From Brachionus rotundiformis (taxonomy: Eukaryota > Rotifera > Eurotatoria > Ploima > Brachionidae): a stretch of 64,000 nt of DNA. The stretch covers positions 3,500,586 through 3,564,585 of the forward strand of contig JAESIW010000020.1 in NCBI GenBank assembly GCA_016802295.1. The letters run 5' to 3'. The position numbers and the translations under genes are program-made. Shown here one piece after another: positions 12,842-27,245 of this stretch. A model generated the notes under the pieces. The model ran no database searches. It worked only from the letters and a program-made list of their open reading frames with translations, and had not been told where the DNA came from. How positions within the stretch are numbered: position 1 is the first letter of the stretch; the number at the start of each line of letters is the position of its first letter.

Positions 12842-15800
12842 AAATTATATTATATATTTTAATTGGTCTGATTATGCTCTTATTTTTTTAAGTACCTGAT
12901 TCAATAAAATTTAAGATTAAATATTTAATTTTAATTAGGATCAATTTTTGAACCAATTTAAAACATTAACAACACTTTTTTGCATTTAGTAAATGTTATT
13001 AAAAACATTAGAAATCATTAAAATATTTATTAATTTTTTAAACCCTAAGAATTTTTTTATATCATACAAACACAGCTAATGCGGAGGTCATCTTGTTCAT
13101 GTTGAAAAATTTTAAATGAATTTTTTCATTGTTTAAGAATAAATAAGCAATTTAAAAATTTTACAAAAAATTTTTCAAAATCAAAATAGTGAGATCTTTG
13201 TCTAAAAAATCAAAGCTTATTTAATAAACATTTTTACTCGCTTTAAAATAAAATTTTAAATTTTAAATTTTAAATGTTATCCAGTTTAAATTAATTATTA
13301 GATGAATAAAAAAAAAAAGAACCTAAATATATTTTTAAATTAATATTTTTAAAATACAAATTAATACTTATTTTTTAATTTATATTTAAATTTTTTTGTA
13401 ACTCACAGATAAATTTTATTTTAACTGTTTTTTAGTCTCTTTTTAACTCATTAATTATGACTTTGATTTAAGAATGTTCTTATATTAAAAATTTTTGCTG
13501 AATATTACTAATTTTGTGATAATCTTTACATATTCTTTTGGAAATCTTAGCAATCAAAAAATCATCACCTCTTTTAATAATTAAATAAGCTCTAAATTTT
13601 GATTTTTTGCTAGTACAAACAGATAATAATTTCATTTTATGGATAAATTTAACCAACTAACATTTAGTTTTCTTTTAACAGTTATTTGTAAAGTTTCAAT
13701 TTAAGTTAGTTTTGAACTTAGAATTTAAGAGTTTATATCTTTGAAAAATGAATGAAGTGTGATAGATAAAGTTTCTCGGTTAAAATATCAACAGGTTTTA
13801 GACACGTGTTGATAAAAAGATTTTTAAATTAGAGTTTTTAATGCCATTACTGAACCTACATTTTATGTATAAAATATTTAAATTTTATAGGATTAGTAAA
13901 CGATTTAGTATTGCGAAAAATTGATTTAATTATCATGAATTATTTTTAAAAGAATTTTAAATTTTAATTAAAAGAATTAACAATTTTACAAAAATAATTT
14001 ATTTAAAGGAGAAGCTCAATAAGAGAAAAATACGATTAATTGAATAAAATATTTGTTTTTTTGCTAATCTGAATTAAGTTTTAAATTACAGCAAATATTA
14101 ATAATATTTTAAATTTTTATTAATGGATGTAAGGGTATTAATTATTGGATTAAATATTTCTTGTAATCAATTGATTTTGATTGAGAACAAATGTAATTAT
14201 TTATCATATTTTTCTTTATTTGCTGTTCCGAAATTTTTTTGACATTCCAATAAAATTTTTTTTCCACAATGAAGACAAAGTGTCTTGATTTCAGTATAAT
14301 TTTCATACATAAAGAAATTTGAATTAAAAAAAAGACATTAAAAAATGCTTTTGATGCTTTAGAGTAAATTTGATATTTGTTTGAATATCTTATTTTGAAT
14401 GTTTCAAAATAAGAGCTAAAAGAGCTTTAGATAGAGTCATTTTTATGGTGATAAATAAGAATATTTTTTTTGTAGAAAACTGACATTAGAAAATTTAATT
14501 ATATTTAATTAACAATTTTTTTTTAATTTGCTGGTCAATAAAACTGTCATGTAATCAAGTCAATATAGGATAAAAAGATACATTTATGTTTATTCTAGAA
14601 TAAAACTAAGCTTTTGAATCATTTTAATTTTTTCTATTTTTAGAATTTAAATTAATAGATATTGGAGTTTTATAATTTTTTTATTAATTCTAGAATTATT
14701 AATTTTATTTAATTTAAAATAAAACAACTTCTTTTTTTTAAATAACAAAATCAATAAAATTGATCTACTAATATCTAATTGTAAAACGATCTTTTAACAA
14801 TGATTATAATTTTAAATATCTTTAATTTTTTAATTGATGTTATATTAAAAATAATAATTTTCATGATCAAGCCTAATTTTCAGTGACAATTAAGCTTCAT
14901 GCGTCTTAGAAATGAAAATTTGAGATATTCGAGCTTTTGACTGAAACTAAAAAGCCTTAATTTAAAAAAAAATCATATTTGATTTTGTGCTTTTGTCTTT
15001 TTATTGGTAAAGTGTCAATGATGTTAAAACCAATTGAACAATATTTTTTTTTTCGGCTGATTTCGACAATTTAGATAAATTTGAACTCTTTAAAGGACCA
15101 ATATTGAAAAATAAGTAAGAATTATCTCAATAGTCTAATTTGTTAACAAATTTTTCCAAATAGTTTTGCCATATTAATTTTCCAATATAAAAACAATTCT
15201 TTTTATCTAAAGGTTAGAAGAATTTAGTAAGTTTGTTTTTTTATTTATTTCATTACATTTAAATTTCTCAATAATGTGCTTTTTTAAATAAAAACAGATA
15301 AATGAAATTTAGCATATTCCTGAATCATTCTCTCTTAAGATATCAAAATTAAACTATTAGATTTCTCATTATATTTAATTAAATCAATAAGAATTTTATA
15401 CAACAATGTTTACCTGGTAGATTTTTTGTTTTCAAAAATTAAATTTTTAATTCCTGTTGGTAATTGTCCATATTTAATTTATTTGGGAGCTGATTTTTTT
15501 CAAATCAAACAATTCGAATAATAGCTACAAAACTTAATTACACTTTAAGTGATACTTAAAGTAGATTGCATATTTTTTTCATTTCTTTGCTTGAATAAAT
15601 TAAATTAAATAATTAAATTTATTAATTATTTAAGAGAATATACTCCGATATCAATTACTGAATAAAATAAATATTTTTTTTTGGAACACATGTGGTTGTG
15701 TTTACATTTTTGAAGCCGAAAACAAGTACAAATTTTATTTACTTCATAAATTAGTTGGATTAATTGCAATTTAGATAAAAATTTAGAGAGAGAGAGAAAG

Positions 15801-18800
15801 TTAGAATAGGAGACCGAATTGCGAACAATATTATTATTATATAAAAATTAATTAAAAAAATTTATGGCACTAGAAATTTGCCAAGTTCCTAAAGAGCACG
15901 CAAAATCATAATCTTAACTTTAATGAATAACGGAAAATAATGTAAATAATCTAAAGTAATGTGTTATTTACCAAGGTTTAAATTAAAGTAAAGTTTAAAT
16001 TCTGACGCTTATTCCAGATGCACAATAATTTCTTAAGCAATGTATGATAAAAATCTTTAAAATAATCCTAAATGGTTTCAATTAATTGAATTAAACATAT
16101 CGAGTAACAAAAAAACTTGATATTTACATGAATTTTTTTTTCTTGATGGAATAACTTAATGCCATGCTGTCTTTAGGTTCTTAGGATGCAAATAATTTCA
16201 TTTATAAAAAATATCTTGATTTCAAGCATCAATTAGGTGGTTTATTACAAAAAGCCAACTTATTTTTAGCTTTTATAGTGTTGATTTTAAACAAAAAATA
16301 GAATAAAATATAAATATATATATTAGCTGTTTATGAGCCATTTTATTATGAGCTCATGTTCCATTAATTTAAATACATATTGGAAAAATATTGGAAAAGG
16401 TCTCATTTAGTTCATAAATGTTTTTTATTTGTTTATTTATATTTTTGAAAAAAGACACTTTTTGGCTTTAAATTAGTTTTCAAAAAAATTTCTCAAAGGC
16501 TCTAGATGTTTTAATGTACGGTTTGTGTATTTTTATCTATTAAATAATATTATGTCATATTATTTATTCACGATCTTCACCTAAAACTATTTTGATGTTT
16601 AGTATAAAAAATTTTAAAAAATTAATTAGAAAAATGGGGCTTTGGTTTACATAATTATTTTTGAATCAACTCAGACGATAAAATGGGATTAAAAAGCTCA
16701 ATTGATTTAGATTCATGCTTGATCGAATGAGAAATTGAATTAAATATAACAAGTTATACGAATGCATATGATACAATTTTACTTTTAAAATAAGAAAATA
16801 AATTATTTCAGATTGCTTTGTCAGGCAATATTCTTATTTTTTAATTACGTGAATAAGTGCGCTTTCTATCTTAGGCCCCAATTAAATCTTTTTTAATTAA
16901 TTTCTAAAACTAAAAATAGCTGACAAAATAGAGTATAAAAAAGAATTAGCTATGTTACTTTTGTATTTTAGGTAAGAAGATGCCATTAGGGAACCATTAC
17001 TAGGCTTTTATTCTAATTAGTTTATCTATTAAAAAATAAAAGTCTTATTAAAAATCAATTAAAGAAAGATAGGAATAATTGATACTCAAAAGAGTTTTTT
17101 TTTAAGAATAAAATGAATATTTATTAAATATTTTGTTTCAAGATATTTTAATTTTTAGTGAAATTGAGAAGATTGACTTGTATTTTACAAAGCTTCGATC
17201 GCATTAAAATTAATTTAAATAAAACAAAAAACCAAAACTATATTCATCTTATTTTATTAGAAAATTTTAATATCTAAATATAATTTTTTTAATGGATTTT
17301 ATTAACTTTAGATGGGTTCTTTGCCGTTTCCGATAATTAAAAATCTTAAATAAATTTTTTTTTATTTCATTAAAGTTTATGAACAAGCTCGTACTTCAAT
17401 TTATAAATATGAACAATTATGGTTATATTTTCAATCAATTAGAATGTTCGAAGATTTTGCATTCTTTGGTAAAATTTTCAAAAAACGAGGCACTTATTTA
17501 TTATATATTGAAAAAATTATAAGATTATTTCATAAATAAGAATTTAACTACAAGCAAAAATATAAGCAATTAAAAAACTACTCTAAAAGAAAACTTTAAG
17601 TTCTGGATGCTCTCACACTCGGCTTCCAATAACGATCTATTATATAGGTTTCTAAATTTTGGAATTCATTCAATTATTAATTTTTTATTATAGTTGATTT
17701 TTCATCACATCTATTTTTTACCAAGTCTTGATTTTTCTTATATACAGTTTATTTAATGATAGTTATTTAATCGAAACCAACTGTCAAACGAATATTTTCT
17801 TTTTTCAAACTAAACGTTTTAAATTTTGATTCATGACAAAGTCATCCCTTAAATTTTTATCTTTTTTTTAAAGAATTCTTGTTGATTGATGATTTATAAA
17901 TATTAAACGAAATAAAAAAATAAATGCAAATTAATCTTAATTTAAGTTGGAAAAATTTCATTAAACTAATTTAATATCGGATATCAAAAAATATAAGTGT
18001 AATGAAAGTGTTTGGTAGAAGATTCTTATACTCCAAAAAAGCAATTTTTATTCTAAGCCTTTCAAAATTTTAATTTTGAAATAGCTTTTAAAAAAGAAAT
18101 TTGAGACACATATTGTTAATAGAAAATTTTATTATGTACAAATAGCATTTTTCTTTAAGTAATAGATTCTATTAATTTCAAAATGACGAAATAATCAATA
18201 TTTTTTTATTTATATTTAAATAATTAGTAACTAGATTTAATTAGATAAAAATGTATTTTTAAAAATCATATTTGTCGAGCCCATTTTTCATAGGTAGTTA
18301 TGAATCTGAAATCTTAAAAAAAATAAAAATTTTGAAAAGATAAATTGCTATTTGAATGTTGATATTGACAATTATCAAATTTAGAAAAAATTAAATAATT
18401 GTCTTTATGACTGGAAAATTTTTCGAAACAAATAAAAACCAAGTTTCCTTTTAAATTTTTTATTTCTTTTATCTTTGGCAAAAATTCATATAATTCTCGA
18501 AGATAAAAAAGAGAAAAAAGTTTTTTTTGGTCCAAGTTATGCAGACTTTTATTCTAACACTACATAATTCATTTCACATTCCATATAGCACATCTTGATT
18601 TTTCTAATCGATATAAATTTTTCAAATCAACAAAATCTAAATCAGAATTCTTCACAAAGTTGAAAAGAATCGAAATTTGGGAATTGTTTATTTTTATAAA
18701 GCCTAACAGAGCAAAAAAATAACAGATCATACAGCTTTTTATTAAAGGTTAGATTCAAAAACTAAAACGCCTTATGCAATTTATAGGATAAAATTTGAGG

Positions 18801-20962
18801 TAAATTGGAAAAATTTGTAGCTACTTTTTTCAATATTTAGATAATTCGTTCCAAAATTTGATTGATTTTGAGAAACATTTTAAGCAGTGGAATACTTGAG
18901 TTTCCTTAGAAACTCTATTAGAAATTCAGACAACTATTGACAATTAATTTTGTTGATTATAAATTTTAATTGAAGGCGCTTTTGTTCAAGGAACAAATCT
19001 AGAAATCAAAAATATAATTTAACTATTTATTTTTGAGTCTATTTATTTAAAAGGATCAATTAATTCAGTTTAATTATTATTTAAAATCATTCAAATCCAG
19101 GCAAATTATAATTAAATTTTTATTTTTTTTTAAAGTCGATAAATAACGAAAACAAAATAAATTATTTAACAAAGCCTATTTGTCCATTAAATAAAAAGAA
19201 ATTTCAATTAAGCCTGATTTATCTTTAGTCAGTAATTTATAAGTTTTGAAAAAGAATTTATATCTATTTATTTAAAATCAAAAGACCGAGAAATGACTTC
19301 AATGCAAATGAAAGCATTTTATTTTTATCAGCTAAAGAAAATTAGAAATAAAAAACGATTTAACAATTAAAACATTAAAACATTTAATATTAACAATGAA
19401 CAATCAAAACAGCATGATATATGATGTTTTTGTTTAATAGAGAGGAAGTAACTCGATGAAATTATTAATATTAAAAAGGAATCAGCCAAGGTTGTGTTTG
19501 TTTTGTGTATTTTTAAGCTTTACGCTTTTATTGCAGCTGAAAAAGATTATATTTTATTAGTTATTAATTGTTTTAATTAGTGATTGATATTATTTAGCTT
19601 TTGAATCAGAACTAAATTTGAGCAGAAAAAATATACCGCAGGAAACTTATTTGATATTTGTTTTGATAAAAATTCATTTTATCATTAAAATGAAAAGCTT
19701 TTTAATTTATCAAATTGGCATTTTCTGAATTTTTCATTTATTTCTACTTTTAATGATTATTTGATTTAATTTTACAAAAATTTTAATATATAATTTATAA
19801 TCTGGTTTAACGTAATCAAAATAAAATTTTTGATTTTAATTTAATTGATATTTCGACCTTTAGATAAGAAGAATTATTATGGTGGAAATTTTTAAATCAT
19901 TTGTTTCATAAATATTGACATCGCCCTTAGGAATGATTATAAAGCAAATTGATTTTCCTTCACATTTTAAAACCACAAATTTTGTTTTAATAAACGTATT
20001 AGTCAATATTCTCAAACAAAATAAAAATAAAATTTTTTTAGACCGCCTCAAGTCAATATTATTAATTTTGAAAATTGTGATTTTAATCTTCTAAAAAGAT
20101 AAGAATTTTAGGAACATTTAAACTTTTGACATTTTTTTCATTTTCTAAGTTTTCAATTATTTATAATTAATTAGATTTTTATCTGTTATTTCGAGTAAAT
20201 TTTAGGATACTGAGAAAATAGTTTGTTAAACATTACGATTTAAAAATTTAGATTTTTATTATACAGTTTCTTTTATTTTTTTATTTTAAAAATTCTCGAT
20301 TGATTTAATTAGGGAATTTGTTTATTTCAATAGATAGCATAACAATTTTTATCTTTATTGAGTTATTTTTATTAAATCTATTCCAAGATTTTTTATCTAA
20401 TTTTATTATTTAGGATTGGTTTCGATTGTAAAAATGTAAAAAATAAAATTATAAAAAAGACCTAATTAGCTAAAGATTTAAGTACAAACAGATTGAAAAA
20501 GTAGACTATCTGAGGTATCTGAGATTAAAGTACAAGTTTAAATTTACTTTGATAAAATACTGAAGAAACTTTCTCAAAAATTCGGAAGGAATTTTTAAAT
20601 CATAAAAAATTAAAAATTATAAATATTTTTAAATATCTGAATAGAATTTAACTTAATAAAATATCAATTTTCACTTTATTCAAAGATAAAAAATAAAGGG
20701 TGGGTTTTTAGTAAAGAAGTTAACAAGGTGAATTTTATTTTAAATATTAAAATAGATAAACAATAAATACAATCATCACATTTTAATCTAACAAAAATAA
20801 TTCTAACATTCTAACTTTTTATAAAGCGGATCATTTTAACGACAGCTCAATTAAGATTTTTTTTTTGACTTGAAGCATTTAGTTTCAATTGGAAAAAATT
20901 TATTTTAGAAAAAATTCTGGTGATATTTAACTATTTTTTAATTTAATCATGAACTAAATTTG
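12842..20962. other. Long gene-free AT-rich region before the GPCR
   Basis: About 8 kb with no open frame of family character on either strand. R1 copy 2 lies at 13358-13498, and a short AG microsatellite is near 15786-15798. Open frames of 60-73 codons on the minus strand at 18314-18535 and 19860-20051 are low-complexity Phe/Lys/Ile-rich chance frames. Remote regulatory sequence or introns of unseen transcripts are possible but not visible. Confidence 0.55.
13358..13498 (+). repeat. Diverged dispersed repeat R1, copy 2
   Basis: Counterpart of 9127-9269, same strand. It lies about 520 bp after R2 copy 2, whereas copy 1 of R1 lies before R2. Confidence 0.55.
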
Positions 20963-22557
20963 ATGAAAATTGAAAATTCATTTCTAAACATGACTTGGTA
21001 TCAAAATATTAGTTTAAATGAATCTATCTACCAATTGACAGAGCCTATCAATTATTCCCTAAATTTTTTTGAATGGTGCCTTCTGTTCATTTCAATAACG
21101 ATATTTATCATTGGTATCGTTGGCAATCTTTTGGTTGTTATTGTTGTACTAAAGAATTCACAAATGAGAACTATTACCAACATTTTTATCGTTAATCTGG
21201 CCATCGGTGATTTTTTCGTCATTTTAATTTGTCTTCCTCCGACAATGATTAATGACCTTAGTGGAACCTGGTGGTTTGGAAAGACAATGTGCAAAATTAT
21301 ACCATATGTACAGGTAGATTATCAATAATTAATTTTTTTTTAATTCTATTTTTTATTTGTAACATTTTTATTTTTAAGTACATTTCAGTATGTATTAGTG
21401 TACTTACCCTCACTTCAATATCTTATGAACGCTATTACGCCATAGTTTACCCTTTGAAATTTCAAGCCTCGAAATTTAGGGCCAAAATTATCATCATGAT
21501 CATATGGATATTTGCCATATTGATTAATTTGCCTCATCCAATAGTCATCACCATGAAAAGAGACTCAAACATATTTTAGTAAGATAGAAATTTAAATAAA
21601 AAATTAAAAATTATCAAATTTTATTTAAGTTGTTACCCAACATGGGAACAAATTTATCAAAATATTTTTGATCTTACTATTTTTTTGATTTTGTACATTT
21701 TGCCAATGGCTTTAATATTTTACACCTACTCTCGAGTATTGAAAGTTTTATGGCGATTGGACAAAAGCATAGCTTGGAACGAGAATGATGAAAAAAAATC
21801 ACTTACTAAAAGCAATGGTCAAAAGTCTACTTTTCGATCATACAGTTTTAAAAGCAAGTCAAATATTGATGATATTAGTATAACAGTGGCTAGTGGTAGC
21901 TCTAACGCCAGGTCCAAAATGAAAAATCAGCTAATTGCCAGAAGAAAAGCGGCCAAAATGCTTATCATAGTCGCTGCTATGTTTGCTGTATGCTATCTTC
22001 CTATTCACTTATTAAATATACTTAGGTAGTAAATAATTTCAATCAGAAAAAAATAAAAATTAATTAATTGATGAAAATAATAGGTTTACTGGATCCAATT
22101 TGTTGGAAAACGCACTCGGTGCATATGCTAATGTTATTTTCCAAATAGCCCATTGTTTAGTTTACTTAAATTCGTGTATAAATCCACTAATTTATCACGT
22201 TATGAGCGGTAAGCTATAATTTTAATCAGCGTGAAATTAATTATTTTTTTTAATTTAAAATCTCAAGACAATTTCCGCAAAGAGTTCAGTAAAATTTTAT
22301 TTTGCAAGAAAAGTAAATCATATTTATTTAATTACTCGGAGTATCGGCATAACGACTTGCAATTAAAATACATCCAAGAGCTCAAAAATCATACAACAAT
22401 GCAAAAAAACTTAAGAGAATATGACCATAACTTAAAAATGCTAAGAATAGCTCGAAAGACAAATTTGTTTAATGATGTCTTGAATGAAAGCTTTAAATCA
22501 GATGGATCTAAAAACAACTCGGCAGCAGATTCTATTCCACAATCAAAAAAAAACTAA
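20963..22557 (+). CDS. Rhodopsin-class peptide GPCR, orexin/allatotropin-receptor-like
   Basis: Seven-transmembrane receptor at the plasma membrane, signalling through G proteins. Five exons: 20963-21313, 21379-21578, 21630-22025, 22084-22208, 22268-22557, giving about 453 residues. The N-terminus has N-glycosylation sites (NMT, NIS, NES). TM1 contains GNLLVV, followed by MRTITNIFIVNLAIGD (TM2), WWFG with the TM3 Cys, and ERY in place of DRY at the end of TM3. Loop 3 is long and basic or Ser-rich, TM6 has CYLP, TM7 has NPLIY, and the tail is Lys-rich. The IVNLAIGD and WWFGKTMCKIIPY stretches resemble orexin, allatotropin and NPFF receptors; the ligand cannot be told from sequence. The ATG at 20963 was chosen. 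A minimal uORF (ATG AAC TAA, 20949-20957) precedes it. Confidence 0.9.
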
Positions 22558-25240
22558 AAATATTATCTCGTTTTAAATGTTTAATTATAAGACTATTATC
22601 TAAATAAATTATTTTGTATTTATAAAATTTTTTAATCTTTCAAATATTTTGATTATTAGTTTGACTAAACTCTAAAGTTAAGCCACTATTCTAAAGAAAT
22701 CTTTATTTATCTACTTTAAGTGAATGCTCTTAAAAAATTTTATCTTGAAAATTATATTTTTAATTTTTGTCAAATTCGGCAAAATTTTTATTCCTCAACA
22801 CCAGACCTTTTTTTCATAAATAAATAATAAAATATTAATATTGTGTTTTTTCATTACTTAAAGCATTAATAATTTTTTAAATAATAATACTTAGTTTTAG
22901 AAATTTGATTTCATTTTTTGCCATATTTTACCAAGATTTTATTATTTCTATTTGATTGGGATTCCTTAGTTAAATAAAAATAAAAAATATATAATTATTT
23001 TATTTAAAAAAGCTTTTGGAATTGAGTCTATAATGTTTTAAATTCTTTTTAAAAGATAAATCGAGAATAATAAAACTAAAATTTTTTCCCGATTTGTGAT
23101 TATTAAACACTGTAAATATTTATTATAGAAAGAAATAAAAAATAATCTGCTTTAAATGCTTTAGTTTGTTAAGGTTAGGAAATCTTAACAAAATATTTGT
23201 ATTATTTTTTTGATAATTTTCGAAACAAAACTTAAGAAACAATTATTTAAAAATTCAAAAAGCTGTCAAAATTTCCTACAATATGGCAAAATGTATTTTA
23301 ACAGAGCACTTATCCGCAGCACACTTTTAATCGATGATGGTCAGAATTAAAAATGAACTTTTTTTCTAAATAAATCCTCAAAACAAACTTGTATATATAT
23401 TAATTATTTTTATTCCACTCTTAATTACTTTAAATTTTGTAATTTCGTACGCTAAACATAAATTTTTTAAAAGTTTAAATCTAATCAAAATATATAAACT
23501 AAACTCGAAAGCTCATTATATTTTTTAGTTGGACAAACACAAGCAGTTTTCGTATGTTAATCAAGGATTTTCCGCAAATATTTAAGGATATATATGAGAG
23601 TTTGGATTTCATAATTTCTAATTATTTTTTTCATTTATAATTCTCTTAATATTTAGTTTTGAAGTCACGTAAAAATTAGAGAAATTGGGCTAAGCAGGGC
23701 ACTTGAGATTGAGTCAAAATCTAGCTTCGAATTAAAAGCTGAGCTTGCTTCTCTTGTCTGATTTACTACCAAACAACTAGACTAACCCGCGTTTTTAGAT
23801 TTATTTAATTTAAAATTCAAATTTTAAACAAATCTTTAATCAAAAAATCATTGAAAGAAATTTGTTTGATTTCTTTACACCGAATTGTTGTCAAATTATA
23901 TAATTAAGAAAACAATATAGTATTGAACTTAGGGACAACCACCAGCTCAAATTAGTTGCCACCTTAAATTTTACAAAAGCTACAGAATTATTTTTCCATT
24001 TTGTTTATATTTTCATGCTAAATTTTTATTTTTGTATCAAAATAATCCGTCATGAGATGTAAAACTAGATTATTTTCAAGTAGAATATTTTTTCTATAGG
24101 AGAATTAATTTGTAATTAAAAGAAAATAAACTTTTGAATTTTTTTAAAATCATATGATAAGGAAAGTGCTTAAAATTTTTGGAAAAATTTAATCCATATT
24201 TACAAGGTTTTTTGACAATTTTTCATTAATCTTAAAATAGTTATATCCCAAGTTATCTAATCTTGTAGTTGACAAATTTCAAACACGACTTTGTTTACAA
24301 TCAACTTAGCTTGGCCGTGCACCTATCTTTAGAGTATGTGATAAATTTTAGACAAAATTAATCCGTATTTTAGCTTTTAAATAAAAATTTCCGCAAAAAA
24401 ATTTAAAATTAATAACCTTTAGAATTATTTTTCTCTAAGATGATTGAGATGTGATAATTTTTAAAAATTCCACTTGAAGACGACTAAGGCATATTTAAGA
24501 GTTGAACTATTTGGTTGATTCACTTTAATTTTTCTCAAAAATATAAAAAAAATAATACAAGATAAAAAATATGACTTAAATTATCAATTAATTTTAGTGG
24601 AGCCGATTTAACTCGAGCATTATTTACTAAATGGAAAATATATTTTTTATAAGTAAACCTCAAAAGCTCTCAAAAGCTCAAGCTTGTTTAGGTTTTGTTT
24701 AATGATTCGTAATAACAAAAGTTTATGACAAAATTTGCATTTAATTTCAGGTTAATCATTCCATTATTTCTTTAGTATCGGAGCTAGCCGGTATTTTAAT
24801 TTAACTTAAAGAGATCATCACTTTTTTAAATTATTAAAATGTTGATCACGAGTCTAACATCAAAATAAAATTATTCACGGATCAGAGAATTTTTTTACTC
24901 TATTGATTACGAAAAAATTTATAAAATTGAAATTAGGATAAAATTTAGCTTAACAACTAGAAAATAAAGGAAACCTATTTGGCCAAAAGCAAGAAATATG
25001 ACCATTAAATTAAAATATTTTTAAACAATGATTGTTTCCTCTGCAGTTTTTTTTCTATTTTTTATTTAAAAAGGGCTTAAATAAAAATTGAAATAAATTA
25101 TTTTATTTTTGGCTAATCGATTTTAATGGAATGAAATAATTTTATGTATTATTTATTGTATAACTTTTAGAAGCACTCGACTTAAGCAAAATAGAACACC
25201 TATATTAAAAAAGTATTGTATATTTAAATTGGACAATAAA
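22558..25240. other. Gene-free AT-rich intergenic region
   Basis: About 2.7 kb separating two same-strand genes. It contains AATAAA-like 3' processing signals just after the GPCR stop (near 22600). No coding or RNA gene was recognised. Confidence 0.55.
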
Positions 25241-26981
25241 ATGATGGTTTATACTGTTGATGAGAATTTAAGCCAAAAAAACAACGCTGAGCGAGAAGAA
25301 CCTGAAGTTGGCCATCATTCTGTACCAAATCCAAAAAAATGTTCACGATGCTTGCTCAGTTTTATAATTATATCTGTTAGTTTTATAGTGTTCTGTTGCT
25401 TAGTAATGGCAATAATGACCACAAGTGTGTTCCTAAAGACTAATGATCTGAAAGCTATTTACCAAAAAAACAAAGAATTAGATAATGCTTTTTCAAACGA
25501 GAGTTCAGACTTGTCTAATGAGTATCAATTGGAACGCAATATGCTCGGATGGCTTCAGAATACGATCAAAAAAAAAATTCTTGGAGACCAACAAAAAAAA
25601 TATCTATCATCAAACAAGCAACTCTTTGGCAAATACAGTTCACAAGGTGACATTAATACCAAATTTTTAACTTAAATTAATGAATATTTATTAGAATGCG
25701 GCATACCTGGGGTCCAGCCTCGCTATATGAATACGCGAATTATGAATGGAAAAGAAGCTATACCAAACTCGTGGCCTTGGGCTGTTTCGATTGGACTAGA
25801 GGGTCCAAGAGATAAAGTGCCTCATGCATGCGGTGGAACCTTAATAAATAGAAGAACTGTGGTCACTGCCGCACATTGCGTCATCAGGTATTTCATTTAT
25901 GAATACAAACAAAAAATAATAATTTTATTTTCTATTTAATTAGAAATTCTATATTTACTCTTGTCGGAAATCCAACGCGATACACCAAATATAGCAGTAT
26001 GGAAAAAATGATGAGAATTTACGTGGGAGTTCATGACAGAGCTAGTATTGACAAAACTAATGTTTACGGAGTTGAGTCAATAATTATGGTAATTTTGTTT
26101 ATTTTTCTTATTTGATGAGCATTTAGATGATATTTTATCAGCACGAGCGGTTTGATCCTATTACGTTCAAGAATGATATAGCCATCATTAGGCTGGACCG
26201 CGATGCAAATCCATCTTATGAAGTAGGTTTTGTTTGCTTGGGAAAATTAAACCAAGTTCAACCCGGTGATGCAGTATTCGCTATTGGTTGGGGCTATACA
26301 GAAAATTCTAGGAATCAAGGTAAATTTCTTTGTCTAATAATTTATTTTTTAATTTAAAAATTTTATGATTTATCCTCTAATTATTTAATTAAGACATTAA
26401 AAAATAAATTTAATAACAGTAAAGCTTTGTTAATTTTAAAATTTTTTAAAATTAAATTAAAGAAAGGCTTCAATCTATTTTCAAATAATAACAGATATAA
26501 TTAATCAATTTGAAATGACTCAATTTTTAAATTTAATAATTTTATAATTACCATTAAAAAATCAATTTCGTTATATTTTATTTTGAATATTTATAGGTCT
26601 TAAAATAAAAAAATAAAAAAAAATGATCTCTAATTTTTTTAAGCTTCCAGATATTTGATGCAAGTCGACTTGACAGTGCAAAAAAAAGAAAATTGCCTCA
26701 TTCAGTACATTGATTTTGATCAGTTTTGCGCAGGAAATACATTTTTAAAAAAAGATACTTGTAATGTAATAAAAACAAATTTAAATTTAATTCCAAAATT
26801 TCATATTATATCAATTAATTTATGAAAGGGTGACTCCGGTGGTCCTATTCTGAAGTTCATTAATAATAGATGGACTTTGGTCGGTATTGTCTCAAATGGT
26901 GATGTCAGCTGTGCTGGAACTGGAATTTATATAAATGTAGCGTTTTTCTACGATTGGATTGTACGTAATAGTCGGGTGTAA
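25241..26981 (+). CDS. Type II transmembrane serine protease, trypsin-like (S1 family)
   Basis: Cleaves peptide bonds after Arg/Lys at the cell surface. Six exons: 25241-25646, 25695-25887, 25944-26088, 26127-26319, 26644-26765, 26829-26981, about 403 residues. The N-terminal cytosolic tail is followed by one hydrophobic segment at about residues 37-67 (LLSFIIISVSFIVF), a stem of about 70 residues, then CGIP and the activation site NTR/IMNG. The catalytic triad is His in TAAHC, Asp in FKNDIAIIRL and Ser in CNGDSGGP. Asp at the base of the S1 pocket (six before the Ser) predicts trypsin specificity. The Cys of CGIP would tether the activated domain to the catalytic chain. No LDLRA, SRCR or SEA modules are seen, so the stem is simpler than in vertebrate TTSPs. 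The donor of exon 5 was placed so that the reading frame enters GDSGGP. Confidence 0.9.
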
Positions 26982-27245
26982 TTATTTGTTTTTTTTGTTC
27001 ATTAATTTTTGTAAATAAAAATTTAATTATTTTTTTGATTGATTAAGTATTTTTAAATAATTTTATTTTAAAATTCATAATTTTACCTTTTGTTATAAAA
27101 TAAAATTTTTCATGCATCTCAAATCTCAAATTCATTATCATTTTTTATATTTAAATATCTAAAAGGAAAATTTACCATTAAATTATTTAATAAACCAAGC
27201 ATACTCGTCTAAAGTTAATAATGATTTTCGTCTTTTATTTTAGCC

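Noticed and set aside
20960..25240. TTG starts giving slightly longer GPCR (20960) and protease (25229) proteins
   Set aside because: Nuclear animal genes start at ATG; in-frame ATGs at 20963 and 25241 are used.
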